Of a DNA stretch of 64,000 nt, positions 54,133 through 64,000 are shown piece after piece (the stretch's first letter is position 1; the number at the start of each line of letters is the position of its first letter). The notes under the pieces are model-generated. The model ran no database searches, was not told the DNA's origin, and saw only the letters and a program-made list of their open reading frames with translations. A program made the position numbers and the translations under genes. Origin of the DNA: Ciona savignyi (lineage: Eukaryota > Chordata > Ascidiacea > Phlebobranchia > Cionidae); the NCBI GenBank assembly GCA_000149265.1, contig CH002344.1, positions 884,825 through 948,824 of the forward strand. The letters are read 5' to 3'.

Positions 54133-54430
54133 GGCCCGTTGGTCTAACGGTTAAGTGCGTCGCCTTTCAATCGAAAGGTTGCAGGTGCGGAACTGGTCGC
54201 TAGCTAGTCGGTTGTGTCCTTGGGCAAGGCACTTTACGGACATTGCCTGAACCCAGCGGATTAATGGGTTCTACCAAATTGAAGGAATCATATCTATCAT
54301 ATACAACACACTGCAATAGCTCCGGTAACCCGACGATGGGCGCGAGGTGATCTGACGATTTCCCGTGTGATAAGCCTCTTTGGTTTTCCCATTCACGGGG
54401 ATAAACATGAATATCCTATCCTATCCTAAG
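54133..54430 (+). mobile_element. Family A SINE, full length
   Basis: Head GGCCCGTTGGTCTAACGG, every inner block, and a CCTATCCTATCC tail. One of the best preserved copies here. Confidence 0.9.
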
Positions 54431-54431
54431 G

Positions 54432-54600
54432 GCATCCAGGTGTAAAATTTATCGTGTTAGGGCAAGGTTAAATTTATCGTTAGTTCTAGGGTTTAGGTAA
54501 GTGTTTTTTTAATTAAATTTTATTTTAAATTAGAATTAGTTTACATAAAGTTTCGGTGAGCTGTTTTCTTCCTTTCCCCTTAAGTGAATTGATGACAGGC
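54432..54600. mobile_element. Family D-like MITE, decayed
   Basis: GGTTAAATTTATCGTTAGTTCTAGGG...GAGCTGTTTTCTTCCTTTCCCC resembles the core and right arm of the element at 55400. Confidence 0.45.
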
Positions 54601-54665
54601 GCAGAAAAAGTATCAACATCAACTATGATATAAAGTTTTGTATATAATGATTTATTAACGATGCA

Positions 54666-54748
54666 AAATTTCGAAGCCACGATGGGATTAATTCCAATTC
54701 GGTACTTGTATCGGTCGCGCAAGCCATTCGGCCACACCGCCGTTTTTT
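54666..54748 (-). mobile_element. Family B tRNA-like element, short
   Basis: AAATTTCGAAGCCACGATGGG to TATCGGTCGCGCAAGCC, then ATTCGGCCACACCGCCG. Confidence 0.62.
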
Positions 54749-55016
54749 TATGAGTAGGTAAACTCGGTATTTTAGGCTCCAAGTGATAACGATCTTTCGT
54801 TTTCCTATTAAAATGAATAAAGCATGTTTATCCTATCTTCCTTTCTGATTTTGGTTTTCTGTATTACATTTTGTTTTGTCGTTTATATTTATACACGTTG
54901 CTTTAGTTGTAAATTTGTAATGACGCCCTCCACTTCAAGCAATGATAAAGACAAAAACGCTGAAATACGTAAGTTGTGGCAGTGCGAACTTGCCTTACTT
55001 CAGACATAAAACATTT

Positions 55017-55218
55017 TAGGGAAAAACTAAAAGGAGGGAATGCGGGAAGGAGAAAAACTGCTCACTAAAGTGAAGATTATAACATTAAAGTAGTTTTAAA
55101 CATGGGGTTGGAGTTAGGGTTAGTTCTGGGGTTGAGATTAGTGTTTAGGGAAGTGTTTAAATTAGTTTCCGTCATTTTACTGTGCAGCTTCCCTCCTTCC
55201 CTTCTTTTAGCGTTGCCC
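55017..55218. mobile_element. Family D fold-back MITE
   Basis: Left AGGGAAAAACTAAAAGGAGGG and right CCCTTCTTTTAGCGTTGCCC pair, with GCTCACTAAAGTG facing TTTACTGTGCAGC. The core GGGGTTGGAGTTAGGG matches the copy at 820. Confidence 0.75.
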
Positions 55219-55384
55219 AACATTTTATTAACAGTATTTTGTGCCTTTTTCTCCACGATAACCGCCATGAAAGAATCGTGAAGTAACCAAGAATTGAAAA
55301 TATGCCTCAAATATGACGTCACAAATGTAAAACTGTTTTTCGCCAAACTGGAATTTGGAAAAAGGAGGAATATAAGTACGAAAT

Positions 55385-55572
55385 GAGGAAAACAGCAGCT
55401 CAAAAATAAAGATTCATACATTAAGGTTAGTGTCAAGGGCAGGGGTTAAAATTACCGTTAGTTCTATGGTTTAGGTTAGTGTTATTAGTTTAATTTTATT
55501 TTAAATAGAATAAGTTTACATAGTTTTGGTTAGATAATATCTTCCTCTTACCCCTTTTTAAATGTTGCCCTG
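55385..55572. mobile_element. Family D MITE, second adjacent copy
   Basis: AACAGCAGCTCAAAAATAAAG with AAGGTTAGTGTCAAGGGCAGGGG core, and a right arm CTTCCTCTTACCCC...AAATGTTGCCC. The left arm is poor. Confidence 0.5.
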
Positions 55573-55729
55573 AAATACGCGCAATGCGCAATGTAATAAA
55601 AATGTTTACAACTAGTCTGCCTGTTTTTAACTAAATGTCAATTTTTATACTAAAATCATAAATCAGTTACGTAACCACCTTAACGTAGGGCTTTTCAACG
55701 CAGTAATACATAATAAATTTAACCATAGG

Positions 55730-55992
55730 ATGAGGTAGGATTTTCATGGTTATCCCCGTAAATCGGGAAACCAAGAGGGTTACACACGGGCAATCGTCAT
55801 ATCACCTTGCGCCCACCGTCGGGTTACCGGAGCTATTTCAATGTGTTGTATATGATAGACACGTTCCTTGAATTTGGTAGAACCCATTAATCCGCTGGGT
55901 TCAGGCAATGACCATAAAGTGCCTTGCCCAAGGACACAACCGACTAGCGGGCGACCTGTTTCCACCTGCAACATTTCGGTTGAAAGGTATAA
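55730..55992 (-). mobile_element. Family A SINE, inverted member of a facing pair
   Basis: GATGAGGTAGGATTTTCATGG to the head-side ATTTCGGTTGAAAGG. A plus-strand 3' half (GGGCGCGAGGTGATCTGACG to TCTATCCTATCC) follows at 56009-56101, forming an inverted pair. Confidence 0.82.
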
Positions 55993-56894
55993 AGGTTTCA
56001 TTACTGAATGGGCGCGAGGTGATCTGACGATTGCCCGTGTGTTAACCCCCTTGGGTGCCCATTCACGGGTATAAACATGAATATCCTATTCTATCCTATC
56101 CTGAATAGTGGCCCGAAAAGTAGAGGTAATTCATAAGCTAAAACAGTAAACTTAATTTTATTTACGAAACCAGATATTCCAGACCTTGTATAACGTGTTT
56201 AGCGTTTATTTAGTATAGTAACATGAACATTGCGTTTTATGTTAATTATATGCAGAATCCTCAGCGCCTCGGATAATTTCGCACTACGGCAAAGAACCCC
56301 AAGCAAAAGACTTATATTTAAATTAATTCTAAGTAGAGTTATTTCTTGACAATATTTAATCCGTAAAGAAGCGTACGTCACACGATATCTAAAAATGTTT
56401 TTCTCGTACGCTTCTGCGAATCAAGCGGTCAAAGTTGTATTTAACAATTTGCCGGAAAAGAGGTTGAAATTTCCTGTTTAATTTTTTAGAATCAAAGTTT
56501 AAATTTAAACAGAAAGTTATTTGAAATTTCTTTTTAATGATTAAAGTATAAAATCAAATATTCAGATTTTAATAAAATAAATATTTTTTACAATTTTAAA
56601 CCAATAGTGAAAAGTAGTGAATTGTGTTTAAGGCTGATATGAGGTTTATAAATTAGTTCTGACAATTTGTAAGGCCACGACATTTTTTAAAAGTTATACC
56701 GTGTGTATTCATTCAGCATTCACTGACGTGTTTTTAAAACTGTATATTTACCTTTTTTATCCTGTCTTCTTAAGCTTGAAATAATTATGCCATTGTTCTG
56801 TAGTGTAATAGGAGCTAAAAAGTTCATTTTAGAGTTTTTCCAAACTCCAGATTTAATTTTATTAATCCGACCGGTACAGTGGAACGCCTTTCTC

Positions 56895-56975
56895 GCCGTC
56901 GGGTTTTCTCTTGTGGTAACCACCTTAGTTTTCCCATTTACTGGGATAAACATAAATATTCTATCCTATCCTAAT
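56895..56975 (+). mobile_element. Family A SINE, 3' end
   Basis: GCCGTCGGGTTTTCTC, ACCACCTTAGTTTTCCCATT and AACATAAATATTCTATCCTATCC. Confidence 0.65.
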
Positions 56976-57130
56976 TCTAAAATAGTTCGAGAGGAAAACT
57001 GATCCAATTTAATGGAAAGAGAACGGTAAATAATTGTATGGTCACCTTGTGTCCATTGTCGGGGTGTCAGAGCTATTGCTTTGTGTTTATTATTTAATTC
57101 AACTTTATTTGTTGAATATTCCATCTTAAG

Positions 57131-57525
57131 CAGTGGTTCTCAACCGAGGGGAAATTGCTTCCTAAGGAGGAAATTTAGGATTTCAGGGAAGGAATTTGTG
57201 CATTTTTTTACTTTGTGTTACATGACACTATATAGGGAGATTTTTTGAAATTTTTGATTAATGACATTTTTCTTATTACGTAGTCCTACTCTTAGACCTA
57301 TAGGACTAAATGCGTAACATACTTTAAAGTAGTTATGGGTCCCAATTGAAAAATTGGGACACATATTGTTTTTGTCCGTTTTTTTTTAAAGTATGAATAT
57401 GTGTATTTCCTTATTTCGTCAAGTAGTGACTCGAATTGTGGGGACTTTATTTGGTAGTAGAGGAATAAAAACATTCAAAATATGGGCAAAAGGAGGCATG
57501 CAACAAAAAAGAATGAGAACCACTG
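57131..57525. mobile_element. hAT-type MITE, 395 bp
   Basis: Inverted ends CAGTGGTTCTCAACCGAGG and GAATGAGAACCACTG. The flanking octamers ATCTTAAG and ATCTAAAC match at six of eight positions, an aged target duplication. The interior holds a palindromic GGGTCCCAATTG...AATTGGGACAC segment also found at 62350-62415. Confidence 0.82.
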
Positions 57526-58305
57526 ATCTAAACCAAGTGGATTAGGGCAACGTTCGTCCGCTTTACCAACACAAAAATGAACAGGTTGAAGATAGAATAC
57601 GTGAGTGGTACAAAATTGACAAAGGTCAAGATATACATGTTTTATGCCTCCGATGAAAAACAACAACAGCGGATTACAGTTCGGACAGGAGCGTATATTT
57701 TGTATGCGAAAGTATACATGATGATGCCCTTTGCCCTGATTACATGCTCAAAATGCGAACGAGCATAACAGATATCGCAAAAGGCGGGGAAACACCCTCG
57801 AGGCAAGAAAGTCCTATATTTAAATCAATTCCAAGTAAAGCAAGTTAAAGACTCCAATTAATCCGTATATACACGAGATGTAACAAAATATGCCGGTTTG
57901 TGTTTGTCGTAACTTGCCTGGTCGTGAATCACTTAGCAAGAATTATTTTTGCCAATTTTGTCACGGAAGTGTCCATTTTAGGATCCGACTTATTCAAGTC
58001 TATTTAGAAAAGATTTAGAATTTTTCCGAATGCGGTGGACGAATCATCACAAGTTTACCCCATTAACGGTGGCTTAATGAGGCGTTTAACTATTCTCTCT
58101 GTCTCTGTAATGCAAACCGACCTCACAAAATGGCCTTTTGCTCAAAATTCTGTAACAGAAAGTCTTCGATTTTTTTTAGAAAAGTCATAAACAAGTAAAG
58201 TCATAAAAATTAATAATAAAAATACATGTAGCGAAAGTGATTAAAACACGGCATGTTTGAAACCAAAAATATGAAAGTAGTTGTGAAGGGGATATTGCTT
58301 AAAGC
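57526..58305. other. No gene seen
   Basis: AT-rich with short ORFs only. No splice-linked coding pattern or known repeat was recognised. Confidence 0.45.
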
Positions 58306-58307
58306 CT

Positions 58308-58420
58308 ATTTTTTACCGAGCTAAGTTTTGAATCCATAAGGCTCGTCAGTTGGACCGTTTTTGCATAGTGGTCGGTATATGTATCGGTCGCGTTAACCAT
58401 TCAGCCACCTCACCCTACTC
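58308..58420 (-). mobile_element. Family B tRNA-like element
   Basis: Inverted: GCTAAGTTTTGAATCCATAAGG to ATGTATCGGTCGCGTTAACC, then ATTCAGCCACC. Confidence 0.68.
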
Positions 58421-58437
58421 GTCAAACGAATGTTTTT

Positions 58438-58552
58438 TTTTGTTTTTTTTATCCAAGTTTTGAACCCATTATGGGCTCGTCACTAGGACCGTTTTTTTGT
58501 ATAAGATTCGGTATATATATCGGTCGCGTTAACCATTTGGTCACACTATGTA
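58438..58552 (-). mobile_element. Family B tRNA-like element, tandem neighbour
   Basis: CAAGTTTTGAACCCATTATGG to TATCGGTCGCGTTAACC, then ATTTGGTCACAC. The same orientation and 130-base spacing mirror the pair at 18252/18378. Confidence 0.7.
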
Positions 58553-59019
58553 AAACAGCATTTGCTCTTTTAACCCAACATTGTCATCTAACGGCTAACT
58601 ATAAATGAAGATAGGCGAAGCGGTGCTTTTTTTCCCTACAAGTCAACCGTAATAATGAAGCGGACATCAACTGTTCGGCAGCTTGGTTATATGAAATCAG
58701 TCTAATTGAGTCAATGCAAAGTTTTTAGGCCACATGCAATATTAATACTGCAAGCACATAATCCCGTTTAAAGTTTTATTTGACTTTTCCACACTCAGAA
58801 AATTCTTCTTCGAGGCTTCGAATCCTTTAGTTTCAAGCATCTTTCAACCGACGGTCTTTTACAGAACCTCCAACCAACCGGACAAATGTTTGCAAATTGT
58901 TGTTTACCGCCAGCAGATAAACGTGAATTCAAATTGTGGGATTCGTTCATGTGGTCAATTAGTTTTCATACATATACCCATTTTATACAAAAAATAGGAA
59001 CAAGCTCATGGGTTCGAAG

Positions 59020-59140
59020 CGGTAATGTCTGTAAAGTGTCTTGCTCAAGGACACAACCGACTAGCTAGCGACCAGTTTCGCATCTGCAACCTTTCGACTA
59101 AAAGGCAACGCACTTAACTGCTTGACTAAGCGGTTAAAAA
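59020..59140 (-). mobile_element. Family A SINE, 5' head inverted
   Basis: GGTAATGTCTGTAAAGTGTCTTGC to TTAACTGCTTGACTAAGCGG. It follows a family B-like fragment at about 58940-59018. Confidence 0.72.
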
Positions 59141-59845
59141 GAGAAATTTTACATTCAGTTTGGAACTGGACATTCGTGATCATTCTATATCCTTCCATAT
59201 ACCACTCTCTGAAGGACATTCTCGCTACTAATACGGAATGAAGTGTTATACGACTTAAGTGTACATTCTTAATCAAAAATCGTTCTTTATTTTTCTGAAA
59301 TTGCTCGGACAAATACCTAACATCACGCATAAAGACAACATTATTTATAAATATATATATTTTTTTTGTAGAACAATATACAAAATCAGCCTAAACAACA
59401 GAAACTCTCATACATGGAATTGATAAAGCCAAGACCACTATATGCAAAAGTTTCGGTTGCAAGCAAAACTAAAAATTGGCAATGAATGAAATGAATATAA
59501 AAAAATCAATATGGAGTTTTTAAGTTGCTACACAAACGGCAGTTTAGAGATAATGCTACAACCAATATCATTGAAGAAAATCTAAAATTCCTAAGGTCAG
59601 GTCGAGGCAGTAACCCATTAAGCTGTTTGGCTATACAAAAACCCAAGTTATTTGACATACAAAATATGATATGAACAAAAATATGTAAAAATATAAAAGA
59701 ATTTTTAATCAATCAAAAATTAAAACACAAGTGAAATGATCTATTAAATTATTAACTACAAGAAAATACGAGTTTAAATCAGTCAAAAATTAAACTACAA
59801 GCAAATTGATCTATTAAAAAATGATAACTATAAGAAATTGAGAGT
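59141..59845 (-). other. 3' flank of the last gene
   Basis: AT-rich, downstream of the minus-strand stop at 59846. Two TTTAAATCAGTCAAAAATTAAA-type repeats at about 59700-59850 form a short direct duplication. No ORF supported. Confidence 0.4.
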
Positions 59846-62689
59846 TTAACCATCGGTCACTATCAGCCACAATTCAGGGAATGCCTGACGAGCAATTTCT
59901 TGCACTTTGTAACATTGAACAGAGTGGTTTTCTTGGTTCACCCAGACTCTTAATGCATCATCACAAATGACACCGTTTACATAGAATCGTTGCAATAACT
60001 TGCAAATTTTTTCTGCAGAAAAATGTCACATGAGAGTCAGAGTTTAAAAACCTTAGCAACAAAACGACAGAGAAATCTTTATTACTTAACTTGTAAAAAA
60101 AATTCCTCTGTTTGAATTTTATATGAATGTTTTACAGTTTTTTTTAAAAAAAACAAAGTAACATGTGATTCATACATAACACACTGTAATAGCTTAGTTA
60201 ACCCAACGGTGGGCGCGAGGTGATCTGACAAGTGCCCATATGTTAACCCATGAGTATCCTATCCTATTCTATCCTGGTATTTATTGATAATTAAAGTAGG
60301 ATATGATACTTAAAATTATCCCCAGACATAAGAAATCCAAATGTGATTATAATGAAAGCAATCGTTAGGTTATCTTGTGCTAACAAAGGTTGCCAGTTTA
60401 TTAAGTAGGTGGAAGAGGCTATAGACATTGTTCTAGTTTTTGTTAAAACTAAATTCCATTAAGTGCCTTGTCCTAAGAAACAACAGTTACCACCATCTGA
60501 TAATAATGCTACAAACTACAATACAAGACTAGAGAGTGTCAACCACCTGTTTAACCACCACTATTTGTAAAACACATGTTGTATGCCATATATTTATGCT
60601 ACAGGGTCCCTTGTAACCACAACTTGTATTTTATACATTGAATATGTAGTTTGTTTCTGCAAGCATAAACGCATGGGTCCCATAGTTATCAAACCAAATT
60701 TCCTCTCCATATGTAGTTAAAAAAAGAATAAACGTCTTAAATTTACGAACATTTTCACCACAAATGCTTTAAATTAAACCTTCGTTTCAAGCGCCGAAGT
60801 GAAATGAAGCTAAATTGCCAAAACAGTCCGATTTAGTTTTTCATGGTATCAGGGAATTCCCCTAGGTTTAGTAGATAAGTTTCTGTTTTTACATATGTGG
60901 GTCATGTTATGTAACAATTCTTAAAGTTTTAATCTGATTTGTAGACTCCTTGTTGGAGATGTCAGTGCGATATGGCATGCCTGTCACAATCTTAAATTAG
61001 GAACATAACTTTGTTTTTAACGTAATTACCCTAAGTAAATGTTTTCTTCTTCTTTTAATTGGCACATACTGTCTAATGGTCTAACATTTCACCAAATTTA
61101 AATATAGTTAGAGCAGCCGTTTAAGCGCTATATGCCCCAGAAAGCTAATTTATTGGAAAAAAACCTTTTAGATTTTAACGTCTCAGGGGAATTCCCCTAG
61201 ATTCATTACCCAAAATTTTGATTTCTGCATATCTAGACCATGTTCTCTTACAAATGTCAATTTTTTTCTGCGATTCCATTACTACTTTTGGTAGATGTCG
61301 GGGCTACATGGCATGCTTGTCACAATCATGATTTGAGAACAAAATTCTATTTTTAAGGTATTTCCCTATAGGTAATTTTTTATTTTTCCTAAGTGATAAA
61401 TCAGTGACTAATGCACTTACATTTTAGAAAATCTGATTCTAATTGTAACAGCCGTTCAAGCGCTATGCCCAAAAAAGTCATTTTTTTAGAAAAAAATACC
61501 GTTTTGTTTTGTAACGACCCAGGGGAATTCCCCTGGATTTATTACCGGAAATTTGGGTTTCTGTATATCTAGACCATGTTTTCTAACAAATACCGAAGTT
61601 TCATTGCGATTCCATTTTTCCTTCTGGTAGATGTCGGGGCGACATGGCGTGCTTGTCACAATCATAATTTGAGAACATAATCTTATTGTTTAGGGTATTT
61701 CCCCAGGTATTTTTTTTATTTCTTTTTAGGGTTAAATCAGTTACTAATGCACTTACATTTTACGAAATCTGATTTAAATTGTTGCTGTCGTTTAAGCGCT
61801 ATGCCCAAAAAAGCTAGTTTTTTAGAAAAAAATACCGTATTGTTTTGTAACGTTCCAGGGGAAATCCCCTGGATTTATCACCCAAAATTTTGGTTTCTGT
61901 TCATCTAGAACATGTTATCTAACCAATACCATAGTTTCATTGCGATTCCATTTTTCCTTCTGGTAGATGTCGGGGCGACATGGCGTGCTTGTCACAATCA
62001 TGATTTAAGAACAAAATCCTATTGTTTAGGGTATTTCCCTAGGTAATTTTTTTATTTCTTCTTAGTGTTAAATCAGTTACTAATGCACTTACATTTCACC
62101 AAATCTTATTCAAACTGGTGCTGTCGTTTAAACGCTATGCCCAAAAAAGCGAATTTTTTTGAAAAAAATACCGTTTTGGTTTTTAACGTCCAAGGGGAAT
62201 TCCCCTAGTTTTATCTCCCCAAATTTTGGTTTCTGTTCATCTAGAACATGTTGTCAACAAATGGCGAAGTCTCAGTGCGATTCCGTTATTCGTTCTGGTA
62301 GATGTCGGGGCGACATGCTATGCCTGTCAAGCGTTTGACGAAAAAAAACAAAAAAAAAAGAAAAAAAAAAACGGACAAAAACAATATGTGTCCCAATTTT
62401 TCAAATGGGACCCATAATAACCAGCCATGAGCTACCAAACCAATCAAGCTATCTAGCCATATGAGCTAACCAGTCATAGAACTAACCTCCCGTATGACCT
62501 ACCTAACCGGAAAAAATAGCAACTTGGTTAGAAACTTAGATAACTACATTGGTTACTTACCCTCATTATATTTCTTTTTTTCAGCAGAAGTGAAAACTTC
62601 ATCGATTACAACTTGTTTTAGTTTATCACAGTCTTTTGCTGCAGTTAGGTAAACAGAGATTAAGGGAGATCTTCTGTTTATCAAATTAT
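59846..62689 (-). CDS. Last two exons of an unrecognised gene (partial)
   Basis: Minus-strand exons 62689-62561 and 60012-59846 join in phase (GAG|G ... AA|AAA) and end at TAA, 59848-59846. They follow an acceptor TTTTTACAG at 62690 and a donor GAGG|GTAAGT. The joined peptide is 98 residues. It is rich in Lys and helical (SAEKKKYNE, KICKLLQRFYVNG), contains ICDDALRVWVNQE, and ends FPELWLIVTDG. I do not recognise the family; a helical C-terminal domain of a larger protein is the most I can say. The 2.5-kb intron between the exons contains a SINE and the 335-bp satellite. Upstream exons lie beyond the right edge or are not recognisable in 62690-64000. Confidence 0.7.
60160..60275 (+). mobile_element. 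Family A SINE, 3' half (last gene, final intron)
   Basis: TGTGATTCATACATAACACACTG to ATGAGTATCCTATCC. Lacks the TTGGTTTTCCCATTCACGG block. Confidence 0.75.
60740..62336 (+). repeat. 335-bp tandem satellite, about 4.7 units
   Basis: The palindrome AGGGGAATTCCCCT or a variant recurs near 60851, 61186, 61521, 61857 and 62193 (steps 334-336). Each unit also has ATCTAGACCATGTT, GGTAGATGTCGGGGCGACATGG, CTTGTCACAATCATGATTT, AATCAGTTACTAATGCACTTACA and TTTAAGCGCTATGCCC. Units 2-5 are close to each other and the first is the most diverged. It lies in the final intron of the last gene. Confidence 0.93.
62345..62418 (-). repeat. A-rich run plus segment shared with the 57131 hAT element
   Basis: The reverse complement reads ATGGGTCCCATTTGAAAAATT, then GGGACACATATTGTTTTTG and TCCG followed by poly-T. 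It is almost identical to 57337-57390. It directly follows the satellite. Confidence 0.75.
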
Positions 62690-64000
62690 CTGTAAAAACA
62701 GTTAAAGTGTAAAACACAATTTTAAAAATAAGTTTAAACTAAAATTTTATAATAAACTTAAAAAAAAAACTAAAAAATTATGAACTTTTGCTGGCACCTA
62801 TTTGAGTAGATGTTTTAAACTAATTGTTACTGCATCGCTGCAGTAGTTTTTATGGTTCAGTGATTTTTATGGTTGGTTGATTTTGTTACATTTTATTTCT
62901 ATGAGTGTCCTTGGCGAATTTACGTTTTGATTTGTATAGTCCTTTTTTGTGTACGCCGGCTGCGAGGAAGCAGCAATTTATTCAGTAAATGGTCAAAGAA
63001 GTTACGGACGTGCAATTGTTAAGGTATTATTTTGTTATGGTTTTTCTTTTTTATAATGTCTCGTACTAATTTATGTATTTTTAGTTACCGCTGAATACCG
63101 AATAAAGGAATTGGAAATAGCGCGTCAACTTCATTGCGTGGCACCGTAACACTAATACATGGATAGTGGAACAATACAAGTGGATACTGCCAGGTTACCG
63201 GACCTATTACATTGTGTTGTATTTGATTGTGACATTTCTTCAGGTTTAAAATATTATAATTTATATTTTAAATAACACTATACATTCGGTGATAATTAAT
63301 AAACAAACAATCAATACCAACAAATAATTAAATCCAACCAAATGCAGTGATGAAAATACATATACCGCACATTTGCACCTAATGCAGTAAAAGATCCAAA
63401 GGATCAACTAGTTTAAAATAACACGATAATTTAGTGGTTTTAAGCAATGTACATTAAGTGACTTGCCAAAGGAACAACCATCTTGCCAGACTGGTTTTAA
63501 TCCTACTAATCAAGCAAACAAATTTTACTCATATTAGGTTGCAACAAATTTTATTAACAATATTAACTATTAAACTGTCACTTTAATATTAAAGTGAAGC
63601 AAGCATATTAAGATGCATGCTTTACATAGAAAGCACTGTGGACACATTTTGGTTAACACCACCCTGGTTTTTGCCACAGCCATTAAACATTTCTAGCTTG
63701 AAATCACAAATTTTAAGGCTTACATGAACCCAGTTGAATAATAAGTTAAAATTGTAACTTCACAGTAGGCATGACATAATCTAACAATTTATAATCTGAT
63801 AACACTTCCCTTTCTTTTGCCATAACAGAATCTTATAATTATGTGACTAATCTTATAAGTCTAACACCGCTGGCCCTCATTTTTAATACCCAAATAAATA
63901 AAATATAAATATCTTAATCCGGCTTAAAGCTTTACCGCACACTTTTCTTCAGGGCTCTATATCGTTTTAATCTTAATTAAATTTTGATCGCTTAATATTG
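62690..64000. other. Right end, no coding exon recognised
   Basis: Very AT-rich. Contains decayed family A SINE pieces at about 63186-63245 (CCAGGTTACCGGACCTATTAC) and 63435-63515 (both minus). If the last gene continues, this is its intron. Confidence 0.45.

Noticed and set aside
62226..62417. 63-codon ORF ending in poly-Lys
   Set aside because: It is composed of the end of the satellite plus the following A-rich run.

Overview
This is a eukaryotic, AT-rich, intron-containing window that I read as a tunicate (sea squirt, Ciona-like) genome. The reasons are compact multi-exon animal genes with GT-AG introns, a single YAP/TAZ-type gene, and dense short tRNA-derived retroposons and MITEs. An assembly gap (N run) lies at 43660-44001. 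Species is an inference; no database was consulted.

Layout, left to right. (1) 74-185 (-): a possible first coding exon of a gene leaving the left edge. (2) 2246-6464 (+): a seven-exon short-chain dehydrogenase/retinol dehydrogenase gene with one extra base in exon 5. (3) 8442-13162 (-): a complete five-exon beta-1,4-galactosyltransferase gene (478 aa). (4) 14640-15476 (+): a single-exon 278-aa ORF carrying a degenerate copy of the YAP TEAD-binding region and no WW domain. (5) 19443-38076 (+): the YAP/TAZ orthologue (eight coding exons, 548 aa: TEAD-binding region, LATS/14-3-3 site, two WW domains, degron-like and activation region, PDZ-type C-terminus), with a 9.9-kb intron 4. (6) 39163-39246 (+): a possible orphan coiled-coil exon. 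(7) 40111-51384 (-): a complete 12-exon secreted serine protease (652 aa: signal peptide, EMI-like Cys region, CUB, TIL, trypsin domain with intact His/Asp/Ser). (8) 51385-59845: repeats only. (9) 59846-62689 (-): the last two exons of an unrecognised gene continuing past the right edge.

Every exon chain was assembled by hand, with GT/AG ends and matching phases. Each complete gene sums to a whole number of codons, except the dehydrogenase, which is one base over.

Repeat families named here. Family A is a tRNA-derived SINE of about 290 bp with a (CCTAT)n tail, more than 30 copies. Family B is a shorter tRNA-like element (about 110 bp) with box A TGGCCGAATGGTTA and box B GGTTCGAAAC. Family C is a roughly 150-bp tail-like element ending in AAACTAAACTAAAC. 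Family D is a fold-back MITE with ends like CTAAAAGGAGGGAA. There are also hAT-type MITEs with 8-bp target duplications, pogo/Tigger-like MITEs, and a 335-bp tandem satellite.

The two most notable observations are the TEAD-binding YAP-like ORF just upstream of YAP, and a recurring pattern in which tandem repeats inside introns are built from, or abut, the neighbouring splice junction. The second pattern occurs in YAP introns 1, 3 and 6, in two protease introns and in the leftmost exon.
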